From contig REDW01000090.1 of NCBI GenBank assembly GCA_007693325.1, positions 1 to 32,503 of the forward strand: a stretch of DNA of 32,503 bases, written 5' to 3'. This document shows positions 23,377 to 30,955 of the stretch, one piece after another (the first letter of the stretch is position 1; each line of letters opens with the position of its first letter). The translations under genes were made by a program, and so were the position numbers. This DNA is from Spirochaetaceae bacterium (GTDB lineage: Bacteria; Spirochaetota; Spirochaetia; DSM-27196; PWMO01). The notes under the pieces were generated by a model, which was not told where the DNA came from, ran no database searches, and worked only from the letters and a program-made list of their open reading frames with translations.

Positions 23377-24570
23377 ATGAACGAACACAATGAGCTCGTA
23401 GAACGGTTTCGCGCCAAGTTTACGCACGTGCCGGCGGCGGCGGTCCGCTCGCCGCTGCGGGTCTGTCCGCTGGGGGCGCACGTTGATCATCAGGACGGCG
23501 TTGTCACCGGTATGGCTCTGACCGAGAGCGTCAACCTGGTATTCAGCCGCAACGATGACGGCTACGTGCGGGTGCAGAGCATGGATTTCCCCGATGAGGA
23601 GTACTTCCACGTGGACCAGGTGCCCGAGATGGTACCGACGTTCTGGGGCAACTATCTGCGCGGAGCGGTGCTCTCGCTGCAGCGCAGCTACAAGCTGCGC
23701 TACGGCATAAACGGCGTAGTGCGCGGGCGCTTGCCGATAGGCGGCTTGAGCTCGTCGGCGGCGGTGACCACCGCTTACCTGATGGCGCTCTGCGAGGTGA
23801 ACAGCTTGCCGGTGGAGGCGCAGGCGCTGATACAGTTCAGCCACTGGGTCGAGCGCGAGTTCATCGGGCTCAACAACGGTATTCTGGATCAGTCGGCCAA
23901 TATCCTGAGTCTCGATCGCCACCTGATGCGGATGGATTGTCGCAGCGGAAAGTTTGAGATGGTGCCCAAGGCGGCAGGGATGGCGCCGTTCGACGTGGTG
24001 ATTGTTTACTCCGGAATCAGCACTACCTTGATCCAGACCGACTACAACAACCGCGTGGACGAGTGCAAGGTGGCAGCCTGGCTGCTGCAGGAGCTGGCGG
24101 GCTTACCGCTGAGTCCCTTCAAGCAGATCAAGCTGCGCGATATCCCGCATGAGGCCTACCTGGAGCACCGTCGGCAGTTGCCGGGGCGGTTTCGCCGGCG
24201 CGCGGATCACTTCTTCAGTGAACTCGAACGCGTTGAGACCGGTGTCGCTGCGTGGGCCGAGGGCGACATAGACCGCTTTGGTGCCTGCATGTTTGAGTCT
24301 GGTGAAAGCTCAATTGCGCAGTACGAGAGTGGCTGTCCGGAACTGATTACCATCTACCGGGCGCTGCGCCAGTCTGCCGGTGTCTACGGTGCACGCTTTA
24401 GCGGCGCCGGCTACCGCGGTTGCTGCATCGGACTGGTTGATCCGTCTGCGCACGATACAGTCAGGCAGCAGATCGACAGCATCTATCCGCAACGCCATCC
24501 GCAGTTCAGCGACGTCTACCGCATCTTCTTCTCCAGCACCGCGGACGGTGCGCGGGTGGAGACGGTGTGA
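23377..24570 (+). CDS. Galacturonokinase-like GHMP sugar 1-kinase
   Basis: This 397-residue kinase of the galactokinase branch of the GHMP family phosphorylates a sugar at C1. The opening SPLRVCPLGAHVDHQDG replaces the galactokinase signature GRVNLIGEHTDYNDG and closely resembles plant galacturonokinase (which has SPYRICPLGAHIDHQGG). WGNYLRGAVLSLQ, the ATP-binding PIGGLSSSAAVTTAYLMAL and LNNGILDQSANILS also match that branch. The C-terminal GARFSGAGYRGCCIGLVD is the usual third motif. The product would be galacturonate 1-phosphate, or the phosphate of a related uronate or sugar. ATG 23377 is chosen over an in-frame GTG at 23356. Its stop overlaps the nucleotidyltransferase start by 4 bp, pairing C1 phosphorylation with nucleotide activation. 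Confidence 0.85.
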   Translation: MNEHNELVERFRAKFTHVPAAAVRSPLRVCPLGAHVDHQDGVVTGMALTESVNLVFSRNDDGYVRVQSMDFPDEEYFHVDQVPEMVPTFWGNYLRGAVLSLQRSYKLRYGINGVVRGRLPIGGLSSSAAVTTAYLMALCEVNSLPVEAQALIQFSHWVEREFIGLNNGILDQSANILSLDRHLMRMDCRSGKFEMVPKAAGMAPFDVVIVYSGISTTLIQTDYNNRVDECKVAAWLLQELAGLPLSPFKQIKLRDIPHEAYLEHRRQLPGRFRRRADHFFSELERVETGVAAWAEGDIDRFGACMFESGESSIAQYESGCPELITIYRALRQSAGVYGARFSGAGYRGCCIGLVDPSAHDTVRQQIDSIYPQRHPQFSDVYRIFFSSTADGARVETV

Positions 24571-25307
24571 CCGCGGTCATTCTGGCGGCCGGTTACGCCA
24601 CGCGGCTCTACCCGTTGACGCTGGACACCGCCAAGCCGTTACTCGATGTAGCGGGACGCACAATTCTCGACCGTATTCTTGAGAATGTGGCACGCGTTCC
24701 CGCCCTGCGCTCGGTGGTGGTGGTCAGCAACGCACGCTTCTATGACCAGTTCTGCAGCTGGGCATCCACGGCCGACTACGGCGTACCTGTGACCGTGTTG
24801 AACGACGGCTCTACCGATAACACCAACCGCCTGGGGGCGTTGGCGGACCTGCGGTTTGCGGTACGCCGCTACGGCATCGATGACAACACAATCGTGATTG
24901 CCGGAGACAACCTGTTTGACTTTGAGCTGGCCGAGTTTGCCGCGTTCTTTGCCGCTATTGGCGCTGACTGTATCGCGGTGGGCCGGGTTGACGACCCGGC
25001 GCAGTTGCGGCGTACCGGGGTAGTAGAGCTCGACGCGGACTGCCGCGTACTGTCGTTTGAAGAGAAGCCGGCCGAGCCCAGGTCACACTGGGGAGCTCCG
25101 CCGCTCTATCTCTATCGAGCCGCAACGCTGCAACAACCACTGGACGAGTTTCTGCGCTCCGGCGCCGACGCCGATGCGCCGGGCGCCTTTGTGCCGTGGC
25201 TGATCGAGCGCGGCCCTGTCTATGCGTATCGCTTTGACGGTGCGCGCTACGATATCGGAACTCTCGAGAGCTACCGGGCGGTGCAGGCGCTGTTTGCAAC
25301 ACATTGA
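24567..25307 (+). CDS. Sugar-1-phosphate nucleotidyltransferase
   Basis: This 246-residue protein of the NTP-transferase (RmlA/GlmU-like) family transfers a nucleotide to a sugar 1-phosphate. The opening TAVILAAGYATRLYPLTLDT and AKPLLDVAGRTILD hold the phosphate-binding loop and the catalytic Lys. TIVIAGDNLFDFELAEF gives the metal-binding Asp, FEEKPAEPRS the sugar-binding segment, and RYDIGTLESYRAV the final Asp region. Its start is GTG at 24567, within GTGA shared with the kinase stop. It lacks the long C-terminal extension of thymidylyltransferases such as RmlA. Next to a galacturonokinase-like gene, its product is likely NDP-galacturonate or a related NDP-sugar; the nucleotide cannot be told. 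This looks like salvage of a free sugar into glycan precursors rather than catabolism. Confidence 0.87.
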   Translation: MTAVILAAGYATRLYPLTLDTAKPLLDVAGRTILDRILENVARVPALRSVVVVSNARFYDQFCSWASTADYGVPVTVLNDGSTDNTNRLGALADLRFAVRRYGIDDNTIVIAGDNLFDFELAEFAAFFAAIGADCIAVGRVDDPAQLRRTGVVELDADCRVLSFEEKPAEPRSHWGAPPLYLYRAATLQQPLDEFLRSGADADAPGAFVPWLIERGPVYAYRFDGARYDIGTLESYRAVQALFATH

Positions 25308-25332
25308 CCGCCCACAGAAACGGTGGTAAATT
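25304..25332 (+). promoter_or_regulatory. Sigma-70-like promoter of the KamA-family gene
   Basis: TTGACC at 25304-25309 and TAAATT at 25327-25332 are exactly 17 bp apart; the -35 overlaps the stop of the upstream gene. Transcription would begin near 25,339, giving a leader of about 70 bases that includes a small CGGGT/ACCCG hairpin around 25,350. AAGGAG precedes the GTG start at 25411. Confidence 0.6.
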
Positions 25333-25410
25333 CAACCTATATCTGCGGCCGGGTCTACCCGACTACCTATTCCACCGCCACACGGCACTGTCCGCAACAA
25401 GGAGTCTCTC

Positions 25411-26754
25411 GTGAGCGATTCAGCATCGCGCTTCCCGTCCAGGAAGCTGCGCTACTACACCTTACGCAATATCGAAAAGCACCGCCTCTGGAACAGTATC
25501 CCGGCCGAAACCCGGGAGGCAATCAGGGTCGTGGGCCAGGTCCTGCCGTTTCGGGTCAACGACTACGTTCTGGACCAGCTGATCGACTGGAGCGCCATTC
25601 CCGACGATCCGATCTATCGGCTGGTATTCCCGCAGCCGGGCATGCTGTCCGACGGTGACTACCGGCGCGTGGCTGAAGCGCTGCAGCGCCACGCTCCCGC
25701 GGACGAACTGAAGCGGGTTGTGCACGAGATCCGTCAGACGCTCAACCCCAACCCCGCCGGACAGATGGAACTCAACGTGCCGCTGGTAGAAGGCAATCCG
25801 ATTCCCGGTATTCAGCACAAGTACCACGAGACCGTGCTGTTCTTCCCGTCCGCCGGGCAGACCTGTCACGCCTACTGCACGTTCTGCTTCCGCTGGCCGC
25901 AGTTTGTCGGCGAGTCCGACTACCGGTTTGCCGCCCGCGAAACCGACGACCTCGTCGCCTACCTTGCCGGGCAGCCGCAGGTGAGCGACGTCCTGGTGAC
26001 CGGCGGCGATCCATTGGTGATGTCGACCGATGTCTTGCGGCGCTATCTGCAACCGCTGCTGGACGCCAAACCCGAGTGGCCGAGTACCATCCGCATTGGC
26101 TCCAAGGCGTTGGCCTACTGGCCGGCCCGCTTTGTAACAGACGCTGACGCCGATGATCTGCTGCGTTTTTTTGAAGAAATTGTAGCGTCCGGACGCAATC
26201 TGGCGTTCATGGCGCACTTCAATCACTACACCGAACTCTCAACGCCGATCGTGCTTGAGGCAATCCGGCGCATCCGCTCAACCGGAGCCATGATCCGTAC
26301 CCAGTCACCGGTGGTGCGGCATATCAACGACAGTGCCGAGGTGTGGCGGCGCCTGTGGAGCGAGAGCATCAAGCACGGCATGGTGCCGTACTATATGTTT
26401 GTTGAGCGCGACACCGGGGCGCGCAACTATTTCTCGCTGCCGTTGGCGCGCGCGTGGGAGATCTTTCGGGAAGCGGCTTCTGGGGTGTCCGGCCTTGCAC
26501 GCACGGTTCGCGGACCGAGCATGTCAACAACTGCCGGCAAGGTCGAGATACTGGGCCCCGCGTACATTGGTGAGGAGCGCGTGCTGGTTCTGCGCTTTCT
26601 GCAGGGCCGTAACCCCGAGTGGACCTACAGGCCATTCTTTGCGCACTACGATGAAGAGGCAACCTGGCTGAGTGAACTCAAGCCGGCGCAAAACGCCGAG
26701 CGCTTCTTTTTTGAGGACGAGCTGCAGTCCATGATCGATAGCGATAACCGATGA
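25411..26754 (+). CDS. KamA-family (lysine 2,3-aminomutase-like) radical SAM protein
   Basis: This 447-residue protein of the lysine 2,3-aminomutase family uses a GTG start with AAGGAG upstream. The radical SAM cluster motif is C152, C156 and C159 in CHAYCTFCFRWPQF, preceded by KYHETVLFFPSAGQT. VSDVLVTGGDPLVM and IRIGSKALAYWPARF are typical of the family. Near the C-terminus, where KamA has RGHTSG and the PLP-lysine motif PGGGGK, this protein reads VRGPSMSTTAGKVEILG. The canonical PLP site is thus altered or missing, and the substrate is unknown. The end motif RNPEWTYRPFFAHYDEEATW seems specific to a subfamily. No lysine-degradation partners are adjacent. It is convergent with the anti-sigma gene, 39 bp away. 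Confidence 0.88.
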   Translation: MSDSASRFPSRKLRYYTLRNIEKHRLWNSIPAETREAIRVVGQVLPFRVNDYVLDQLIDWSAIPDDPIYRLVFPQPGMLSDGDYRRVAEALQRHAPADELKRVVHEIRQTLNPNPAGQMELNVPLVEGNPIPGIQHKYHETVLFFPSAGQTCHAYCTFCFRWPQFVGESDYRFAARETDDLVAYLAGQPQVSDVLVTGGDPLVMSTDVLRRYLQPLLDAKPEWPSTIRIGSKALAYWPARFVTDADADDLLRFFEEIVASGRNLAFMAHFNHYTELSTPIVLEAIRRIRSTGAMIRTQSPVVRHINDSAEVWRRLWSESIKHGMVPYYMFVERDTGARNYFSLPLARAWEIFREAASGVSGLARTVRGPSMSTTAGKVEILGPAYIGEERVLVLRFLQGRNPEWTYRPFFAHYDEEATWLSELKPAQNAERFFFEDELQSMIDSDNR

Positions 26755-26763
26755 CCGCGCAGG

Positions 26764-26782
26764 CGCCGTCGGCCCGCCGGCG
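26764..26782. terminator. GC hairpin between convergent genes
   Basis: CGCCG at 26764-26768 pairs with CGGCG at 26778-26782 around a 9-nt loop, in the 39-bp gap between the KamA-family stop and the anti-sigma stop. No T-run is present. A bidirectional terminator is possible but weakly supported. Confidence 0.35.
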
Positions 26783-26793
26783 TTCCAGCCCGG

Positions 26794-27282
26794 TCAGGGG
26801 GCCTGGAACTTGCGCAACATGCGCATCAGGTCTTCCAGGTGTGTGGCAATGAAGACACCGATGTAGGCACTCAGTATCAGCCCGAACGTGACTGCCAGGG
26901 TGGCATCGATGCGTGCCTGCGGCAGCAGGCGCAGGCTGCGCACCGTGATGGTGTAGGGCAGTGCCATCATACCGCCGAGAATCAGCACTCCGCTGAAGAA
27001 CCACTTACCGTACTGTGTCCAGAAGCGCGCGTGTGCGCGTTCCTGTTCAACCGCTGTCGATTGAACTGCAGCCATGATCTGGTCTGTCAGGCGGAGGTCT
27101 GCGGCGTCTGCGCTCTTCTCGGCACTACCGCCGCCGCTGAGCAGCAGAGCCAGCGCGGGCTGCAGCCGGTTGTACTCCGCGGCGCAGCGTGGGCAGGAAC
27201 GCAGATGCTTCAAGGTGCGCGGGTCGGGAACCTGGTGGTTGTCCAGTGCCAGGACTCTATGCATCGCCGCGTTACAGTTCAT
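26794..27282 (-). CDS. Zinc-finger anti-sigma factor with two membrane helices
   Basis: This 162-residue protein has an N-terminal anti-sigma zinc-finger motif H-x3-C-x2-C (LKHLRSCPRCAAEY, about 27-40), the signature of ZAS-type anti-sigma factors. Two transmembrane helices follow (WFFSGVLILGGMMALPYTIT and ATLAVTFGLILSAYIGVFIA). It should hold the ECF sigma factor at the membrane until a signal, often redox or envelope stress, releases it. ATG 27282 is chosen because GGAGG lies 5-6 bp upstream inside the sigma gene, and the two genes overlap by 11 bp. There is almost no periplasmic domain, so sensing probably occurs in the membrane or cytosol. Confidence 0.85.
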   Translation of the reverse strand: MNCNAAMHRVLALDNHQVPDPRTLKHLRSCPRCAAEYNRLQPALALLLSGGGSAEKSADAADLRLTDQIMAAVQSTAVEQERAHARFWTQYGKWFFSGVLILGGMMALPYTITVRSLRLLPQARIDATLAVTFGLILSAYIGVFIATHLEDLMRMLRKFQAP

Positions 27283-27850
27283 GATAGTCCTCCGCAATGG
27301 TGCCCGCCAGGCGTACTCGCAAGCGCTGTTTGGCGCGCAGCACGTGAGACTTCACCGTGTTGACCGGTATGCCGGTGGTCCGGCTGACCTCTTTGTGCGT
27401 CAGGCCGAAGAAGAAAAAGAGCTCGATGCACGCTGCTGCCGGTGGCGGCAGCTCGGCTATCGCGTGCTGCAGCTCGCGGCACGCCAGTTGGCGCAATGCC
27501 TGCGTTTCGGGATTGCGGCGCTGATCGGGCGGATCGATCTCTTGTGCCAACAGTGGCAGCTGCTTCTTGGCGATTCGATCCATACCGTGGTTGAATGCGA
27601 TGCGCATCAGCCACGAATAGAACCGTCCGCTGCGACGATACTGGCGCAGGCGCTCGAACGCCTTGAGAAAGACCTCCTGCACGTAGTCCTGAGCATCCTC
27701 GGCCGATCGGTGAAAGCGCGCGCCCAGACGGAACACCTGTCTCTGGTAGCGATCGACCAACAGCCGGTAGGCGTTGGTTTCGCCTTCGAGCACGCGGCTT
27801 ACAATAGCATGGTCGGGTTCCTCCCCGGTAGCTGACACCACCGCAACCAC
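27272..27850 (-). CDS. ECF-family RNA polymerase sigma factor
   Basis: This protein of about 192 residues has sigma region 2 (AYRLLVDRYQRQVFRLGARF, then DAQDYVQEVFLKAFERLRQY and FYSWLMRIAFNHGMDRI). Region 4 follows (AIAELPPPAAACIELFFFFG, THKEVSRTTGIPVNTVKSHV, then AKQRLRVRL). There is no region 1.1 or 3, as expected for the extracytoplasmic-function group. The start is uncertain: GTG at 27850 is 3 bp after the upstream stop, and two more GTG codons follow within the first five. It overlaps its anti-sigma gene and lies downstream of a small membrane protein and a B12-binding radical SAM gene, which may be part of the response it controls. Confidence 0.9.
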   Translation of the reverse strand: MVAVVSATGEEPDHAIVSRVLEGETNAYRLLVDRYQRQVFRLGARFHRSAEDAQDYVQEVFLKAFERLRQYRRSGRFYSWLMRIAFNHGMDRIAKKQLPLLAQEIDPPDQRRNPETQALRQLACRELQHAIAELPPPAAACIELFFFFGLTHKEVSRTTGIPVNTVKSHVLRAKQRLRVRLAGTIAEDYHEL

Positions 27851-27853
27851 CGG

Positions 27854-28195
27854 CTACTTTCGCACCGGCCTGCTTCGGATGTGGCAGAACAGCAGCAGCC
27901 CTGCGCCCACCGCCAGCGGGATCAATCCGCCCAGCAGAACGTAGGAGATCCCCTCCATCAGGGCAAAGAACAGCGTCAGCACCACGCCTACAGCCGTGGT
28001 CAGAAGGCCGGCCAGTAGAGCGTAGGCGTCCAGATCGAACTCGCCCGGCGGCCTTATGCCCTGTTCGATAAGACGCATCTTCTGGCGATGGTTCCACAGC
28101 AGAAAGAAGAACGCGACAACTCCGCCGGTCCCGATTCCTACAATCGGAATGATGGACACAATGATCTGTGCGGCAGCCGAGGGGACCTGGTTCAT
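27854..28195 (-). CDS. Small membrane protein, DUF6249-like
   Basis: This 113-residue protein has a first hydrophobic helix (IIVSIIPIVGIGTGGVVAFFFLLW), a basic and conserved cytosolic segment HRQKMRLIEQGIRPP, and two more helices near 57-78 and 82-103. The layout, with RLIEQG after the first helix, is that of small DUF6249-type proteins often encoded beside ECF sigma and anti-sigma genes. Function is unknown; a part in membrane signalling with the sigma pair is plausible. ATG 28195 is preferred, with AAGGAG 6 bp upstream. Confidence 0.7.
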   Translation of the reverse strand: MNQVPSAAAQIIVSIIPIVGIGTGGVVAFFFLLWNHRQKMRLIEQGIRPPGEFDLDAYALLAGLLTTAVGVVLTLFFALMEGISYVLLGGLIPLAVGAGLLLFCHIRSRPVRK

Positions 28196-28222
28196 GTGCA
28201 CTCCTTAGCGTCTGGAACTGTT

Positions 28223-29752
28223 TCACGCCATTGTACCATCGTCACTGCGCTGCGGGAACAGCGAGTTAGTTACCGTCATGTAGTGGTGGCCCTGAATCGC
28301 CATTGTGAAGACGTGTACCACCCGATCCGGTCTCAGCCGCAGCGCACGCACCAGGAAGCGCACGTAGTACAGTCCGTAGCGCGAGAACGTCTGCCGGAAG
28401 AGTGAATGACAGACACCGGCAATTTCACGCCAGCGGACCCTGGAAGCACCCTTGTCCGTCGGCCGGCGTCGGGGCAGCAGTTGCAGCAGGTGCAGGCAAC
28501 GGGCAAAATAGCGCGATGGTGAGTAGATGGTACGCAGTACGCGGCGGTACCCATTGGCTATCATCGCTTCGGGCAGGCGTGGTGTGAAGTTCATTCGTGC
28601 CGCCGACAGGTTATTGCCGCTGCTGACATCGCGCAGGCGTTGCTCGCGCTGCAGGCGGTGATAGAGTTTGGTCTGCGGCAGCGCCATCAGCAGCCCAACC
28701 ATCGCGGTGGGAATAGCCAGTTCCTGCACAAACCGGATCTGGCGGTCGAAGATCTGCGGTGGATCGCTGTCGAATCCGATGATGAAGCCGCCGGTGACTT
28801 CGATCCCACTTCTCTGGATAGTACGCACGCTGTCCAGGATGTTGCGGCGCAGGTTCTGGCGCTTGCCCGCAGCTGCCAGCGACTGTTCATCGGGGCTCTC
28901 CAGTCCGACAAAGACCATGCGAAAGCCCGCGTTGACCATCAGATCGAGCAGTTCGCGGTCGTACGCCAGGTCAATGCTGGCTTCGGTACACAAATTGAAC
29001 GGGTAGTCGTGCTCTTGCTGCCACGCTACCACCGATTGCAGCAGTTGCTTGGCGCTGCGGTGATTGCCGACAAAGTTGTCATCGACTATGAACATCGAGC
29101 CCCGGAATCCGGTTTCCCAGGCCGCCTGCATCTCAGCGACAAACTGCTGCGGCGGCTTGGTCCTGACCTTCTGCCCGAATAGCTGGATAATGTCGCAGAA
29201 CTCGCAATCGTAGGGACAGCCGCGTGAGAACTGGATCGGCACTGTATCGTACTTCTGCATGTCCAGCAGGTCAAAACGCGGGATTGGCGCAAGCTCAAGC
29301 CCGGGTCTGTCAGCGCTCTGGTAGTGCGCTTTTGGAGTTCCGGCGCGGTAATCCAGAAGAAAATCCCGGAAACTCTCTTCGGCCTCGCCCTGAATAAGAT
29401 AGTCGACTCCGTCAATGGACTCCGGGTCGGCGGTGGGGTAGGGGCCGCCGGCTGCCACCGCTGTTCCGAGTCTGCGGCAGCGCTCGATTACCTGATTCAT
29501 CGATTCACGCTGGACAATCATTGCCGATAGCAGTACCAGGTCAGCGTTGCGGATAGCGTGATCGGTCAGCGGCTCCACGTTCATGTCAACAATGCGGCAG
29601 CGGTACTCAGAAGGGAGCATGGCGGCAACGGTGGCCAGGCCCAGCGGCGGCATCAGCGCGCGCTTACCGACAAAGCGCAGCGCGTGACTGTAGCTCCAGT
29701 AGGTTTCGGGAATCCGCGGATAGACGAAGAGAAACTGTTGTTCGTGTTGCAT
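28223..29752 (-). CDS. B12-binding radical SAM protein with DUF4070-like C-terminus
   Basis: This 509-residue protein has an N-terminal cobalamin-binding domain (about 5-140; RALMPPLGLATVAAMLPSEY, then VDMNVEPLTDHAIRNADLVL and GTAVAAGGPYPTADP). A radical SAM core follows with C179, C183 and C186 in SRGCPYDCEFCDIIQLFG and GSMFIVDDNFVGN. The C-terminal 170 residues, basic and rich in Arg and Leu, fit DUF4070. Relatives include cobalamin-dependent methylases of unactivated carbons, such as hopanoid methylases. The lipid desaturase and membrane-linked sigma system in the window make a lipid substrate conceivable, but nothing proves it. GGGAGG precedes the ATG. It heads the minus-strand run with the sigma and anti-sigma genes and adds to the window's B12 demand. 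Confidence 0.88.
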   Translation of the reverse strand: MQHEQQFLFVYPRIPETYWSYSHALRFVGKRALMPPLGLATVAAMLPSEYRCRIVDMNVEPLTDHAIRNADLVLLSAMIVQRESMNQVIERCRRLGTAVAAGGPYPTADPESIDGVDYLIQGEAEESFRDFLLDYRAGTPKAHYQSADRPGLELAPIPRFDLLDMQKYDTVPIQFSRGCPYDCEFCDIIQLFGQKVRTKPPQQFVAEMQAAWETGFRGSMFIVDDNFVGNHRSAKQLLQSVVAWQQEHDYPFNLCTEASIDLAYDRELLDLMVNAGFRMVFVGLESPDEQSLAAAGKRQNLRRNILDSVRTIQRSGIEVTGGFIIGFDSDPPQIFDRQIRFVQELAIPTAMVGLLMALPQTKLYHRLQREQRLRDVSSGNNLSAARMNFTPRLPEAMIANGYRRVLRTIYSPSRYFARCLHLLQLLPRRRPTDKGASRVRWREIAGVCHSLFRQTFSRYGLYYVRFLVRALRLRPDRVVHVFTMAIQGHHYMTVTNSLFPQRSDDGTMA

Positions 29753-29827
29753 AAGATTTTGCCTCCCTACACCTAACAGACGAGTTCTACCGGCCCAGGG
29801 TTGCAGCTACCGCAGCCAGGGTTGTGC

Positions 29828-29879
29828 TCGACAGGTGGTGCAAAGGGTTGTATAATCTGGTATTTAGTTGCATGCAACA
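29828..29879 (+). promoter_or_regulatory. Strong promoter with an overlapping palindromic operator for the LacI-family gene
   Basis: TCGACA at 29828-29833 and a perfect TATAAT at 29851-29856 are exactly 17 bp apart. Transcription should begin near 29,863. A perfect 12-bp palindrome, GTTGCATGCAAC, lies at 29868-29879, a few bases into the transcript. This is an ideal place for a LacI-type repressor to block its own promoter. I saw no second obvious copy in the window. Confidence 0.65.
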
Positions 29880-29890
29880 AGGGGTACGTT

Positions 29891-30955
29891 ACGGGCCATC
29901 AACCTGAACGCAAGGTAACAGTATACGACATCGCCCGCAGACTCAACATGTCGGCCAGCACGGTATCGCGGGTGCTGAACAATTCCAACCTGGTCGGCAG
30001 CGACACGCGCGCGCGTATCATCAAAGCTGCCGATGAGATGGGCTATCACAAGCGCCGGATTCGCCGCCACCATCGCCGTGCAATTCTGAATGTTGCGCTG
30101 TTCCTGCCGTTTGGCAACAATAACTACCTGCACCTGTTTTACGATACCGCGGAGTTTATCCACTCACTGAACAGTGGGTTTGGAGACGTGCGCGCCAACA
30201 TCATTGCGGTAGTCAACGGACCGAATGTACAGCTCTTCGATCACAAAAAGATGGGCGATATCGACGCCTGCGTATTTGGTTTCACAACGCCTGACCCGCA
30301 GCTGCTCGAGATCATCGATTCGCGTCACATACCGGTAGTACTGATCAACAGGATCAGTACGCGGCGCAACTTCGTGGTCTCCGACCACGCTGCCGGGATG
30401 CGGCTGCTGCTCGATGAACTGCTGGCCGCCAATCCGGGCGTGCGCCCGTGCTATCTGGGTTTCCCGTTGATTGCGCAGGTTTCTGAACTGCGCCGCAACG
30501 GGCTGGTGCAGGCTGCACAGGCGCGCGGCGTCAATTTCACTCTCGATGACGTGTACAACGTAGACAGCATCGCCGCAATCACACCGCGGTTGATCGAGGA
30601 CCTTTTGCAGCGCGGTTACGATGCACTGGTCTGCTTCAACGATGTGCTGGCGGTATACACCTATCAGTGCGCGCTGCGCATGGGGTTGCGCATTCCGCAG
30701 GACTTCTCGCTGACCGGTTTTGACAACTCACCGGTACGCAGCCTGGTGACCGACCCGGTTGTGAGCGTTGACCTCGGAGTTGCTGATATGGGCTTTCACG
30801 CCGGTAGGTGGTTGCGGGACACTATCATAAACAAGACCGGGACATCGCTGCAACTGCACGTGCCCGGACGTCTGATTCCCGGAGTCACCGTTGGAGCATC
30901 GCGGCACAACGGGCAGCGCGCATCCGGATATCCTGGTAAGGGGGGAGACCAATGA
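29891..30955 (+). CDS. LacI-family transcriptional regulator
   Basis: This protein of about 354 residues has an N-terminal LacI helix-turn-helix (VTVYDIARRLNMSASTVSRV, then a hinge near DEMGYHKRR). A periplasmic-binding-protein-like effector domain follows (NVALFLPFGNNNYLHLFYDT, VLINRISTRRNFVVSDHAAG, and the late FSLTGFDNSPVRSLVTDP with SVDLGVADMGFHAG). It overlaps the GH88 gene by 4 bp and so likely controls uronide use. The start is odd: no ATG, GTG or TTG lies between the predicted transcription start and the helix-turn-helix. The codon ideally placed 6 bp after AAGGGG is ACG at 29891, so I annotate it there. Upstream TTG codons at 29801 or 29822 lie before the promoter. A single base change or sequencing error (ATG to ACG) is possible. 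Confidence 0.85.
   Translation, partial: TGHQPERKVTVYDIARRLNMSASTVSRVLNNSNLVGSDTRARIIKAADEMGYHKRRIRRHHRRAILNVALFLPFGNNNYLHLFYDTAEFIHSLNSGFGDVRANIIAVVNGPNVQLFDHKKMGDIDACVFGFTTPDPQLLEIIDSRHIPVVLINRISTRRNFVVSDHAAGMRLLLDELLAANPGVRPCYLGFPLIAQVSELRRNGLVQAAQARGVNFTLDDVYNVDSIAAITPRLIEDLLQRGYDALVCFNDVLAVYTYQCALRMGLRIPQDFSLTGFDNSPVRSLVTDPVVSVDLGVADMGFHAGRWLRDTIINKTGTSLQLHVPGRLIPGVTVGASRHNGQRASGYPGKGGDQ

Noticed and set aside
23377-24570. Ordinary galactokinase
   Set aside because: The substrate-loop signature differs from GRVNLIGEHTDYNDG and matches galacturonokinase-like enzymes.
27279-28226. 315-codon frame spanning the sigma factor and membrane-protein region
   Set aside because: Arg/Ser/Gly-rich frame-shifted copy of real genes that have their own ribosome binding sites and domains.
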